64,000 bases of DNA from Carboxylicivirga sp. GTDB lineage: Bacteria > Bacteroidota > Bacteroidia > Bacteroidales > Marinilabiliaceae. Location of the stretch: assembly GCA_025210475.1 (NCBI GenBank), contig JAOARW010000056.1, positions 1 to 64,000 of the forward strand, given 5' to 3'. Positions within the stretch are counted from its first letter, which is position 1, and each line of letters begins with the position of its first letter. The position numbers were made by a program, and so were the translations under genes. Shown piece after piece: positions 27,480-35,074 of this stretch. The notes under the pieces were generated by a model. That model worked only from the letters and a program-made list of their open reading frames with translations, did no database searches and was not told the DNA's origin.

Positions 27480-27524
27480 TATAGTCGAAACCTTCTGCAG
27501 ATTAAAAAGTTGTTATATTTGTAT

Positions 27525-28439
27525 GTGCAACATTTTAAAACCATAACAGACTATTGCAAAGCCATTGGGATATCTTCACCTAAGCATCCCCATTTCGATA
27601 TACGAAAGTTTGAAGATAATATGGGTCAGGTGATCTCTAAAATGCCTCCTTTTCGTCACGAGTTTTATTCCATCGCTATAAAGGCGGATGGCGGAGGAAA
27701 AGCCATAACAGGTCACCACACCGAATTTCCGGAGGGTGTAACCATATTTTTTAACTCTCCTTTTCAGATTCTATCATGGGATATACTGCCCAACTGGTCG
27801 GGTTACTATTTGATGATATCGCAAGACTTTCTGGCTTCTTCGCACCATTTTACACAATTATTGGAGGACTTTCCTTTTCTAAAGATTGATGAGTCCATTC
27901 CTTTTGAAATTAGTGAGAGAGACCTGCCTGATATTTTGAATATCTATGAACGTATTTATGGTGAATATCATAGCAATAACGAAGACAAATTTGGCTTTAT
28001 ACAGGCCTATATTTTAGTGTTGCTTAATCAGGTGAAGCGTTTATTTAACCAACAAGTTGACACAAAAAAAGCTGAAGCTCAGATACGAACAGCCGATCTT
28101 AAGCTATTATCACGCTTTCAGAAATTAATCAAAACCCGGTTTTATCCCGAAGCGAAACTGGAAACCTTTGCCAACCTGCATTCGCCTTCGTATTATGCAC
28201 AATTATTGAGTATACACCCGAATCATTTAAACGCTGTAGTTAAATCCATCACTGGTAAAACGGCCCTTAATCACATCCATAATCACATTCTTAAGCTAGC
28301 TAAATCGGAGTTGATTCAAACCAATAGTAGCATTAAGGAAATTGCCTATACCCTGCATTTTGAATCGCCCAATAATTTTAGTGCTTTCTTTAAAAAACAT
28401 ACAGGTTTAACACCACTTGGTTATCGTAACCAAAAATAA
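27525..28439 (+). CDS. AraC-family transcriptional regulator (paralogue of 16979)
   Basis: A 304-aa protein, exactly the length of its paralogue at 16979, with which it shares most of its sequence from QHFKTITDY through the C-terminal HTH (HPNHLNAVVKSITG). The start is GTG 27525 by this alignment; TTG 27510 adds five residues without support. It has a cupin-like effector domain followed by a double HTH. Having two near-equal regulators in one cluster suggests either shared targets or split specificity. Confidence 0.88.
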   Translation: MQHFKTITDYCKAIGISSPKHPHFDIRKFEDNMGQVISKMPPFRHEFYSIAIKADGGGKAITGHHTEFPEGVTIFFNSPFQILSWDILPNWSGYYLMISQDFLASSHHFTQLLEDFPFLKIDESIPFEISERDLPDILNIYERIYGEYHSNNEDKFGFIQAYILVLLNQVKRLFNQQVDTKKAEAQIRTADLKLLSRFQKLIKTRFYPEAKLETFANLHSPSYYAQLLSIHPNHLNAVVKSITGKTALNHIHNHILKLAKSELIQTNSSIKEIAYTLHFESPNNFSAFFKKHTGLTPLGYRNQK

Positions 28440-28442
28440 AAA

Positions 28443-28465
28443 GGCAGTTGATACGATCAACTGCC
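28443..28465. terminator. Bidirectional terminator between AraC and MBL genes
   Basis: A perfect 10-bp inverted repeat, GGCAGTTGAT and ATCAACTGCC, with a 3-nt loop. It lies 3 bp after the AraC stop and just before the convergent end of the MBL-fold gene. Position and stability fit a shared terminator. Confidence 0.75.
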
Positions 28466-28481
28466 CAGTGCTCTTTTAATC

Positions 28482-29309
28482 TTACAACTCAAGAATTTCT
28501 CCATCGGCTGGAATTACAATTTGCACACCTGCCTTTTCTGCTTCATTTTTCAAAGCTTCACGCGTTACTGTGCAATGATCCAATGCTTCCATGTGTACAG
28601 CAATAACTTTGGCATTAGGTGCAAGCTTAGCTACCTGAACAGTTGCATCAGCATCCATTAATATGGTATGAGTACCCATAAACTTAGCACCGCCAGAGTT
28701 GGTAATGATGATATCGGGTTGATAAGTGGCAATGGTATTTCGAATATCATCGTCTAACAAACAGTCTCCAACAATGTAAATACTTGGGTAATTCTTTGCC
28801 TGAAGAATATAACCGGAAACTGTTCCTAAGGTCTCAAACAACTCATCAGGACCATGTTTGCCGTTGGTACGAATAATAGAAATTCCATCGTACATTTCTT
28901 TATCATTTATGAGGCTGACGTTTTTAAATGGCATTTGACTTAAAGGTTCTTTATCTGCAATTTGTGCAAAAAACGGTATGTCCTTTGGCAAAGCCTCCAC
29001 AGCTGCAGGATCCAAATGATCGGGGTGCACATGGGTTAACAATACGGCATCAACTCCATTAACTACCTCATCAACAGATACAGGCATATCAATTGTTGGA
29101 TTTAAGTTTTTATCCGGCACCACAAATGACATAAAACTCTGCTTGGGCGATAACATCGGATCAAGCAATAATGTCTTACCACCATAGTTCAACTTAAGTG
29201 TTGCGTTTCTGATTAACTGAATGTTTACCTTTTCCATGTCGTTTTGTTTATGCGTTGTACAATTGCTTAAAGCAATTATTGTAACAATCGCGAATACTAC
29301 TTTCTTCAT
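28482..29309 (-). CDS. MBL-fold (UlaG-like) metallo-hydrolase, exported
   Basis: A 275-aa metallo-beta-lactamase-fold protein. The metal motif HVHPDHLD (HxHxDH) is visible, with later ligand-region residues at YIVGDCLLDD and VIAVHMEALDHC. The N-terminus reads as a signal with a possible lipobox (ALSNC). UlaG-like relatives hydrolyse lactones or phosphodiesters; the substrate here is unknown. It lies downstream of the AraC gene on the same strand, with an operator-like repeat between them (29361-29388). Confidence 0.87.
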   Translation of the reverse strand: MKKVVFAIVTIIALSNCTTHKQNDMEKVNIQLIRNATLKLNYGGKTLLLDPMLSPKQSFMSFVVPDKNLNPTIDMPVSVDEVVNGVDAVLLTHVHPDHLDPAAVEALPKDIPFFAQIADKEPLSQMPFKNVSLINDKEMYDGISIIRTNGKHGPDELFETLGTVSGYILQAKNYPSIYIVGDCLLDDDIRNTIATYQPDIIITNSGGAKFMGTHTILMDADATVQVAKLAPNAKVIAVHMEALDHCTVTREALKNEAEKAGVQIVIPADGEILEL

Positions 29310-29330
29310 TGTTAACTATTGTTTACAATG

Positions 29331-29388
29331 CAAAATTCAGTATATCAGCCTATAATTAAGCTACCATCTTCTGGTTATAAACTACCAT
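29331..29388 (-). promoter_or_regulatory. Direct-repeat promoter of the MBL-fold gene
   Basis: On the minus strand ATGGTAG occurs twice, 21 bp apart (plus-strand CTACCAT at 29382-29388 and 29361-29367). A -7-like GAATTTTG follows (plus 29331-29338). The outer copy lies within the last codons of the AraC gene. The two-turn spacing fits an AraC-family dimer, but the sequence differs from the TTTGAA sites. Confidence 0.5.
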
Positions 29389-30247
29389 TTTGATAATTGA
29401 TTCTGTAATCGGATGGTGTTATGCCCATTTGCATTTTGAAGAAACGGGAAAAATGATTGGATTCTGAGAAACTAAAATCTTGCGATAACTGATCGATGCT
29501 CTTGTTCGAATAAATCAGTTCCATCTTAATTTCATGAATCAAACGCGACTTAAGAAATTCTGATGTAGTTTGATTGAATTGCTTTTTTACCACCTTATTG
29601 AGAGTAATTCGACTCACCTTCATCATATCGGCATAATCGTCCACACGTTGTTTGCTTCGAATATTAGTTTCTGCCAGTTTACGAAACTGGAAAGCCAGGT
29701 TTTCTGTCATATCCGATACTGAAATTTCATACTCACCTGCATAAGTTCGGTTGAGTTTTGCCAGCAGGTAATAAAGTATGGAACGAATCAGATGTACGCT
29801 ATCGCTTTGAGGCTTTACTAATTCACTCTTAATTTCCTGCAATTGACTGGCAAATTGCAGCTTTGCTTCCATATCTATTTGCAGCAACAAGGGAAACTCT
29901 GTTTGATAAAAGTAGAGCAAACGATAGGTGAAATATTGATCGGAGAAAAAGGCATTTAAAAAATCCTCCTGAAAAACTAAAAAGGTGGCTTCCAAACTAG
30001 CCGGATCTGTATCCCATTTATACTTCTGATTTTGAGAAATAAACAGCACCTGATTATCTCTAAGGTCAATGGATTGGTCATTTAATAACAAACTCCCATC
30101 ACCTCGATGCACAAAAACAATTTGAAAGAAATCAGCAGTTTGCAGATCACAGGAAAAAGGTTCATGATTTGAAGCATCAACATTAATAACATTCAATAGA
30201 AAATCAACTCCGCAAAGCGTTTTATTAAATTTTATATGCTTCATCAT
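29375..30247 (-). CDS. AraC-family transcriptional regulator
   Basis: A 290-aa AraC-type protein with a cupin-like N-terminal domain (FFQIVFVHRGDGSLLLND, NQVLFISQNQKYKW). The C-terminal HTH pair has YADMMKVSRITLNKVVKKQF, IDQLSQDFSFSESNHFSRFF and GITPSDYR. It is divergent from the SDR at 30434, which carries the TTTGAA promoter, and upstream of the MBL gene on its own strand. Either could be its target. Confidence 0.9.
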   Translation of the reverse strand: MMKHIKFNKTLCGVDFLLNVINVDASNHEPFSCDLQTADFFQIVFVHRGDGSLLLNDQSIDLRDNQVLFISQNQKYKWDTDPASLEATFLVFQEDFLNAFFSDQYFTYRLLYFYQTEFPLLLQIDMEAKLQFASQLQEIKSELVKPQSDSVHLIRSILYYLLAKLNRTYAGEYEISVSDMTENLAFQFRKLAETNIRSKQRVDDYADMMKVSRITLNKVVKKQFNQTTSEFLKSRLIHEIKMELIYSNKSIDQLSQDFSFSESNHFSRFFKMQMGITPSDYRINYQNGSL

Positions 30248-30311
30248 TTATGTTTTTGATCTAACAAATATAACTGCTTCCGTTGGTTCAATGGGCCTGA
30301 AATACGTATTC

Positions 30312-30375
30312 TTTGAAATTCATACTAATTGCTTTGAAATGCTAAATCCCATCTATTTCCAGCCTTGTAATTTTG
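30312..30375 (+). promoter_or_regulatory. AraC-type promoter, site 2 of 4
   Basis: TTTGAA at 30312-30317 and 30333-30338 (21 bp apart), then a perfect -7 box TAATTTTG at 30368-30375, 35 bp after the second half-site. The sequence between the half-sites (ATTCATAC then TGC) matches sites 1 and 3. It faces the SDR gene at 30434. This is the best consensus copy. Confidence 0.75.
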
Positions 30376-30433
30376 CATTGTAGAGTGTTAATGACAATTA
30401 TTTAATTGTATATACAAACGAAAACAAAATATA

Positions 30434-31267
30434 ATGGAACAACAAGTTTGGTTTATTACAGGGGCTTCTTCTGGTTTTGGTAAAGAAATAGCAAGGTATG
30501 GCATTCAACAAGGCCATAAGGTAGTCGTTACTGCCAGGCGAATGGAGATTCTGAAAGCGATTAAGGAGGAAGCTCCGGAGCAGGTTTTACCAGTTCAGAT
30601 GAATGTAACCGATGGACTACAAGTTGAACGCGCTGTTGAAGAAGCTATAAGGAGTTTTGGAAAGGTTGATGTGCTTTATAATAATGCTGGTTTTGGCATG
30701 GTAGGCGCATTGGAAGAAACTTCAGAAGAAGACTTAAGGGCTCAGTTCGAAACTAATTTTTTTGGTGCAGTAAAAGTCATTCAGGCATTCTTGCCGTATT
30801 TCCGCAGCCAAAGAAGTGGAGCCATTGTTAACATTAGCAGCAGTGTTGGTCAGTTCTCAATGCCTGGTTTTGGTCCTTATTCAGCCTCTAAATTTGCCTT
30901 AGAAGGTATTTCTGAAGCATTGGCCGGCGAAATGGCATCTTATGGAGTTAAAGTATTAATTGCCGAACCGGGGGCATTCCATACTGGCTTTGCCGGTAGT
31001 GCCTTTAAACATACAGCCGCCATGGACGCATACAAAGAAACAGTAGGTGGTGTGAGAGAATTTGTTAATAATGCAGCAGAACAAGGCTTGGGAAGTAATC
31101 CGGCTAAGTTGCCGGCCGCTATCTATAAAGCACTTCAAGCCGATGAAATGCCTTTGAGGCTGCAATTGGGCGGAGATGCCATAGATGCTATCCGAACTCA
31201 CTCAACAAAATTACTGGATGATATGCTAAAATGGGAAGAAGTATCCAGGGATGTCAATTTTGACTAA
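30434..31267 (+). CDS. Short-chain dehydrogenase/reductase (classical, 17beta-HSD-like)
   Basis: A 277-aa SDR: TGASSGFGKEIARYGIQQGH, NNAGFGMVGALEE, IVNISSSVGQ and YSASKFALEGISEALAGE with the Tyr-xxx-Lys pair. The long C-terminal part (PGAFHTGFAGSAF, about 80 more residues) is typical of the oxidoreductase subgroup often annotated as steroid or retinol-like. It is a single-gene unit under the best copy of the TTTGAA promoter. Substrate unknown. Confidence 0.92.
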   Translation: MEQQVWFITGASSGFGKEIARYGIQQGHKVVVTARRMEILKAIKEEAPEQVLPVQMNVTDGLQVERAVEEAIRSFGKVDVLYNNAGFGMVGALEETSEEDLRAQFETNFFGAVKVIQAFLPYFRSQRSGAIVNISSSVGQFSMPGFGPYSASKFALEGISEALAGEMASYGVKVLIAEPGAFHTGFAGSAFKHTAAMDAYKETVGGVREFVNNAAEQGLGSNPAKLPAAIYKALQADEMPLRLQLGGDAIDAIRTHSTKLLDDMLKWEEVSRDVNFD

Positions 31268-31331
31268 GCTAAACTATACACCCCATCAAGAAAGGAAGAA
31301 ATTTATCACATTATTATAAATCAATCACAAA

Positions 31332-31375
31332 GGGAAACTTGATTGAACACGCATTCAAACGGGGAGACTTGATTG
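31332..31375 (+). repeat. Direct repeat upstream of the lipoprotein at 31445
   Basis: GGGAAACTTGATTG (31332-31345) recurs as GGGAGACTTGATTG (31362-31375), 30 bp apart, 13 of 14 identical. The position 70 bp before the start suits an operator, but no match to other sites in the window was found. Confidence 0.4.
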
Positions 31376-31444
31376 GGTTTGACTACACAAAGAACGATTA
31401 ATTAACCTGTTTGTAATGTGTGCCCTTTGAAAAAACTATTAGTT

Positions 31445-31879
31445 ATGAAAAGCTATTTATGGATTTTATTAGCTGTATTGTTTATGTCCTGTTCAGGCGA
31501 TAATGATGAGCTTATTCCGGAAGAGGAGACTGAGATTGAAACGACTGAAGAAAATGAGGAAGAAAACATTCCAACAGCAATTTTAGCTTACCAAACTGGT
31601 GCCAACAGTAAAAATATTAACACTTATATGGCAGCTTTTGGTGATGAAATAACAATTCTGGACGTGAGTCGTGAGATATCAGGACGCGACAATGTGCGAG
31701 CCTGGGCTTTAAGGGAAGTAATCCCCAGTGGACAAACTTTTAAACATCGCCGAATTCTGGAGCAAAGTGAAGGCTATGCAAAAACGGAAGTTAATTGGTT
31801 AAGCTGGGTGGCGCATTACCATTACTGGTGGGATGAAGATGGAAAAATAACGCGCATGTCCCTACAATATGCCAATTAA
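31445..31879 (+). CDS. NTF2-fold lipoprotein (1 of a tandem series)
   Basis: A 144-aa lipoprotein (lipobox LFMSC) with a very acidic linker (repeated Glu/Thr, residues about 20-45). A short NTF2/SnoaL-like domain follows: ILAYQTGANSKNINTYMAAF, ISGRDNVRAWALREVI and HYHYWWDEDGKITRMSLQY. ATG 31445 places the signal correctly; the frame can be opened nine codons earlier. It is the first of five consecutive genes for proteins of this fold. Proteins of this fold bind or isomerise small hydrophobic molecules; no catalytic residue can be assigned. Confidence 0.78.
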   Translation: MKSYLWILLAVLFMSCSGDNDELIPEEETEIETTEENEEENIPTAILAYQTGANSKNINTYMAAFGDEITILDVSREISGRDNVRAWALREVIPSGQTFKHRRILEQSEGYAKTEVNWLSWVAHYHYWWDEDGKITRMSLQYAN

Positions 31880-31942
31880 GCAATCGTAAACTACAATATA
31901 CCTGAATAATAAACAGGATTACATAAACAAAAACAAAAAGCT

Positions 31943-32377
31943 ATGAAACGATACATATGGATTTTATCCGCCATTCTATTTATGTCATGTGCAGGTGTTA
32001 ATGATGAGATAGAAACAGATGAAGAAACTGAAATAGAAATTAATGAAGATCAGGATAATATGGATAAAGGAGTAAAAATATACTTCGATGCAGTTGAAAA
32101 GGCTGATTTAGATGCCTCGACCGGTGGATTTTCCAGTAACATCAATGTAAATATTGCCGGAATGGTTTTTAATGGAACTGATGAAGTTCGCCGCTTTATT
32201 CAAAGAGATGTTATTGGTGGCACTTACACCATTCAGAAAGTATTTAATGAGGGAAAGGAACAGGTTGTGCATTGTTTATTTCAGCCTAAAGGATGGAGCA
32301 ATCCCGAGCCTCCTATTGAATACCGTTTTACTTCTGAAAATGACAAAGTTGTCAAATGGACAGGTAAATATCGCTAA
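31943..32377 (+). CDS. NTF2-fold lipoprotein (2 of series)
   Basis: A 144-aa lipoprotein whose leader (KRYIWILSAILFMSC, then a Glu/Asp/Thr-rich linker) is nearly the same as that of the gene at 31445. The mature domain (IYFDAVEKADLDASTGGF, NGTDEVRRFIQRDV, YRFTSENDKVVKWTGKY) has diverged. This indicates duplication of the export module followed by change in the ligand domain. Function unknown. Confidence 0.75.
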   Translation: MKRYIWILSAILFMSCAGVNDEIETDEETEIEINEDQDNMDKGVKIYFDAVEKADLDASTGGFSSNINVNIAGMVFNGTDEVRRFIQRDVIGGTYTIQKVFNEGKEQVVHCLFQPKGWSNPEPPIEYRFTSENDKVVKWTGKYR

Positions 32378-32488
32378 TTGTTACAAGCCCTTTAACTGCA
32401 ATTCAGATCTCATAATTAGCACAAATCACTCAGACCAGCACAAATAACAATACACATTAAATAAATCAAGACAAACAAATTAGATCAA

Positions 32489-32848
32489 ATGGAAAGAAAA
32501 TATAAGCATTTAGATAAATTATCAGAAGCACTAGATAACAAGCAATTAAACAAAGTGCTGGAATTTTTAACAGACGATTGTATCCTAAAGGCTGGTAACG
32601 GCGAGCCAGTTATGGGTAAGGATAACATTGCCAATACTTTTGAAAGCTTTTTTCCGGCCGTTAAATCAATCGCACATGATGTAAAAGATATCTTCGAATC
32701 AGGTAATTCATTGGTACACCGGGGAACCGTTACTTACACGCGTTTGGATGGTTCACAATTAACCGTTCCATTCTGTGATGTATTTAAAATGGAAGGAACA
32801 CTCATTAGTGAGTATTATATCTACATCGATTGGTCGGAATTGTTTTAA
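32489..32848 (+). CDS. Cytoplasmic NTF2/SnoaL-like protein (3 of series)
   Basis: A 119-aa protein without a signal peptide: LSEALDNKQLNKVLEFLTDD, VMGKDNIANTFESFFP and VPFCDVFKMEGTLISEYYIY. This is a classic small SnoaL-like polyketide-cyclase/NTF2 layout. It may bind or isomerise a small hydrophobic molecule. It precedes the AraC-type promoter at 32895, so it belongs to the upstream transcription unit. Confidence 0.83.
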   Translation: MERKYKHLDKLSEALDNKQLNKVLEFLTDDCILKAGNGEPVMGKDNIANTFESFFPAVKSIAHDVKDIFESGNSLVHRGTVTYTRLDGSQLTVPFCDVFKMEGTLISEYYIYIDWSELF

Positions 32849-32894
32849 CAAACAAGCTCTTATTCTCAAACAAGAATCATTAAACAACAACTTC

Positions 32895-32958
32895 TTTGAA
32901 ATTTATACTTCTTGCTTTGAAATGGAAAAGCAATTAGGTAAAGATCTACTTAAATTTG
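32895..32958 (+). promoter_or_regulatory. AraC-type promoter, site 3 of 4
   Basis: TTTGAA at 32895-32900 and 32916-32921 (21 bp apart), then a perfect -7 box TAAATTTG at 32951-32958, 35 bp after the second half-site. It drives the genes at 32984, 33489 and 34025, which are 2-4 bp apart. The -7 box ends only 26 bp from the ATG, giving a short leader. Confidence 0.75.
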
Positions 32959-32983
32959 TAATGTAATTAAAAACCAATGAGAT

Positions 32984-33484
32984 ATGAGAACATTAGCAAT
33001 CGCACTTTTTAGCATTATTTCATTAAGTATAAATGCACAGCATATGGAAAACATCAACCAAGTAGTATCGGAATTATTCGTCGCAACAGATGAGCGCGAT
33101 TGGGATAAAGTAGAAGCAATTTTTGCCGATGAAGTAGAGCTTGACTACTCAAGCATGAACGGCAATCCGGCTGTGGTTTTATCGCCGAAGCAAATTACGG
33201 ATGCATGGAAAACCCTTTTACCAGGATTTACCACAACACACCATCAACTGGGTAATTTTATTACAACGGTAAATGGCTCAAAAGCCGATGTTTATTGCTA
33301 CGGAACAGCTACTCATTATCTGGAGCATGAGGAAGGAAACATATGGACCGTGGTAGGTTCATACAACATTGAACTAATAAAAGATGGTAACACATGGCAT
33401 ATTAGTAAAATGAAGCTTAACTACAAGTATCAGGATGGTAATACAAAGTTACCAGGTGTTGCCATGGAAAATGTAAAAAAATAA
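32984..33484 (+). CDS. Exported NTF2/SnoaL-like protein (4 of series)
   Basis: A 166-aa protein with a cleavable signal (IALFSIISLSINAQ) and a full-length SnoaL-like domain: VSELFVATDERDWDKVEAIF, DEVELDYSS, LSPKQITDAWKTLLPGFTTT and HHQLGNFI. The Asp-Tyr and His residues are where scytalone-dehydratase-like members have catalytic side chains, but I cannot assign a mechanism. It is the first gene behind promoter site 3. Confidence 0.85.
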   Translation: MRTLAIALFSIISLSINAQHMENINQVVSELFVATDERDWDKVEAIFADEVELDYSSMNGNPAVVLSPKQITDAWKTLLPGFTTTHHQLGNFITTVNGSKADVYCYGTATHYLEHEEGNIWTVVGSYNIELIKDGNTWHISKMKLNYKYQDGNTKLPGVAMENVKK

Positions 33485-33488
33485 AGCC

Positions 33489-34022
33489 ATGAGAAAAGTA
33501 TTATCAGTTTTAGCGGTAGCATTGGTTGCGCTGACGGCTTGTCACACAGAATACAAAAAAGAAGTTGAAACCTTGAAAAAAGAACTTTCAATGAAAAGTC
33601 AGATAGCAGAGCAGAACAAAAACAATACCCTCGCTTTTTTTAAGGCATTAGAGGCTGAGAATGTTGAATCCATCGTTGAATTATTCGATGATAATGCCAA
33701 ACATATCAACCCATATAACGCAGGCATTTTCCCTGCCGGTGCCGAGGGTAAAGACGGCATTCGAGCCTATTGGACCCCGGTTTTTCCAAATTTTGACGGA
33801 ATGACATTCGACATCCAGGAAATATACGCCATGGAAGATCCAAATATGGTTTTCGTTAAATACAAGGGCGACATTAAGCTTAAGAACAATGCCGGAGTTT
33901 ACAGTAATGATTATTACTCAACATTTAAATTTAACAAAGAAGGAAAAATAACCGAGTATGTCGAAATCTTCAATCCTATTACTGCTGCCAAAGGTTTCGG
34001 ATTAATCGATAAAATTAAATAG
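33489..34022 (+). CDS. NTF2/SnoaL-like lipoprotein (5 of series)
   Basis: A 177-aa lipoprotein (lipobox LTAC) with a short coiled-coil-like stretch (EYKKEVETLKKELSMKSQI). Then comes a SnoaL-like domain (LAFFKALEAENVESIVELFD, GKDGIRAYWTPVFPNFDGM, YYSTFKFNKEGKITEYVEIF). This resembles the PhzA/B-SnoaL subgroup. It starts 4 bp after the previous gene and ends 2 bp before the hydrolase gene, so the three act as one operon. Confidence 0.83.
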   Translation: MRKVLSVLAVALVALTACHTEYKKEVETLKKELSMKSQIAEQNKNNTLAFFKALEAENVESIVELFDDNAKHINPYNAGIFPAGAEGKDGIRAYWTPVFPNFDGMTFDIQEIYAMEDPNMVFVKYKGDIKLKNNAGVYSNDYYSTFKFNKEGKITEYVEIFNPITAAKGFGLIDKIK

Positions 34023-34024
34023 TC

Positions 34025-34978
34025 ATGAGAAAATTATTAGTTGCCATAGCTATGTTGGTAAGTATATCAGTGATAGCTCAAAAAAACAAAACAATGGAAA
34101 AAGTTAATTTTAAAAGTAACGGTGTTAAACTGACAGGTGAAATATTTTATCCTGAAAATTATAATAAAAGTGAGAAATATCCTGCCATTATAGTAACAGG
34201 AGCATGGACAACGGTTAAAGAACAAATGCCAACACTTTATGCCAAGGAACTGTCTAAAAAAGGATTTATCACATTGGTGTTTGACTTTAGTGGCTGGGGC
34301 GAATCAAAAGGAGATGAGCGTTATTTAGAAGACCCTGAGCGCAAAACAGCCGACATTGTTGCAGCAGCAGAGTATATGAAATCCCGCTCTGATGTGGCGC
34401 CAAAACAATTGGGTGGACTAGGTGTATGTGCCAGTTCGGGCTACATGGTTAAAGCGTATGCTGAAAATGCGCTTAACTCAGTGGCTCTGGTAGCACCATG
34501 GTTACATAATGAGGCCATTGCAACACCTGTTTACGGAGGAGAGGAATCGGTTAAGAACCTGATTGCAATGGGTGATAAGGCTCAGAAAGAATACGAAGCC
34601 ACAGGAAAACTACAGGTCATTACTGCAGCCAGTACTTCCGATGAAAATTCACTGATGTATCAGGCACCCTATTATACCGAAGAAGATCGTGGTTTAATTG
34701 CAGCTTACGACAATAAATTCAATGTTGCTTCCTGGAGACCATGGCTAACTTTTGATGCCATTCAGTATGCCGATAAAATCCCTGGAAAAGTATTATTTGT
34801 AGAATCAGAATCAATGGCATTGCCTCAGGGAAGTACCGCTTTTAAAGCAATTGCAGGTGATATGGTTGAGTCAGTTAACTTACCCGAAGTAACTCAGTTT
34901 GACTTTTATGACCAGGCAGAGCCTGTTGAGAAATCAGTAAACAGCGTAGCTGAATTTATGACTAGGGAATTGAAGTAA
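34025..34978 (+). CDS. Exported alpha/beta hydrolase, dienelactone-hydrolase-like
   Basis: A 317-aa alpha/beta hydrolase with a cleavable signal (LVAIAMLVSISVIAQ). The nucleophile elbow reads GVCASSG near residue 135, so Cys takes the place of Ser, as in dienelactone hydrolases. VFDFSGWGESKGDERY is the oxyanion-side loop, and QGSTAFKAIAGD near the C-terminus precedes the His region. The natural substrate is unknown; a lactone or ester product of the redox genes would fit. It is 2 bp after the SnoaL lipoprotein gene. Confidence 0.88.
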   Translation: MRKLLVAIAMLVSISVIAQKNKTMEKVNFKSNGVKLTGEIFYPENYNKSEKYPAIIVTGAWTTVKEQMPTLYAKELSKKGFITLVFDFSGWGESKGDERYLEDPERKTADIVAAAEYMKSRSDVAPKQLGGLGVCASSGYMVKAYAENALNSVALVAPWLHNEAIATPVYGGEESVKNLIAMGDKAQKEYEATGKLQVITAASTSDENSLMYQAPYYTEEDRGLIAAYDNKFNVASWRPWLTFDAIQYADKIPGKVLFVESESMALPQGSTAFKAIAGDMVESVNLPEVTQFDFYDQAEPVEKSVNSVAEFMTRELK

Positions 34979-34999
34979 ATCTTTAGTAAAACTATAAAG

Positions 35000-35039
35000 C
35001 TGCCCACCAAAAAGATTCTTCTTAAAGGTGGGCAGTTTT
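35000..35039 (+). terminator. Rho-independent terminator after the hydrolase operon
   Basis: CTGCCCACC (35000-35008) pairs perfectly with GGTGGGCAG (35027-35035) and is followed by TTTTAAT. It lies 21 bp after the stop at 34978 and separates the exported hydrolase from its cytoplasmic paralogue at 35075. Confidence 0.8.
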
Positions 35040-35074
35040 AATAATCAACGAGTAAAACCTCTAAAACACAAGGA

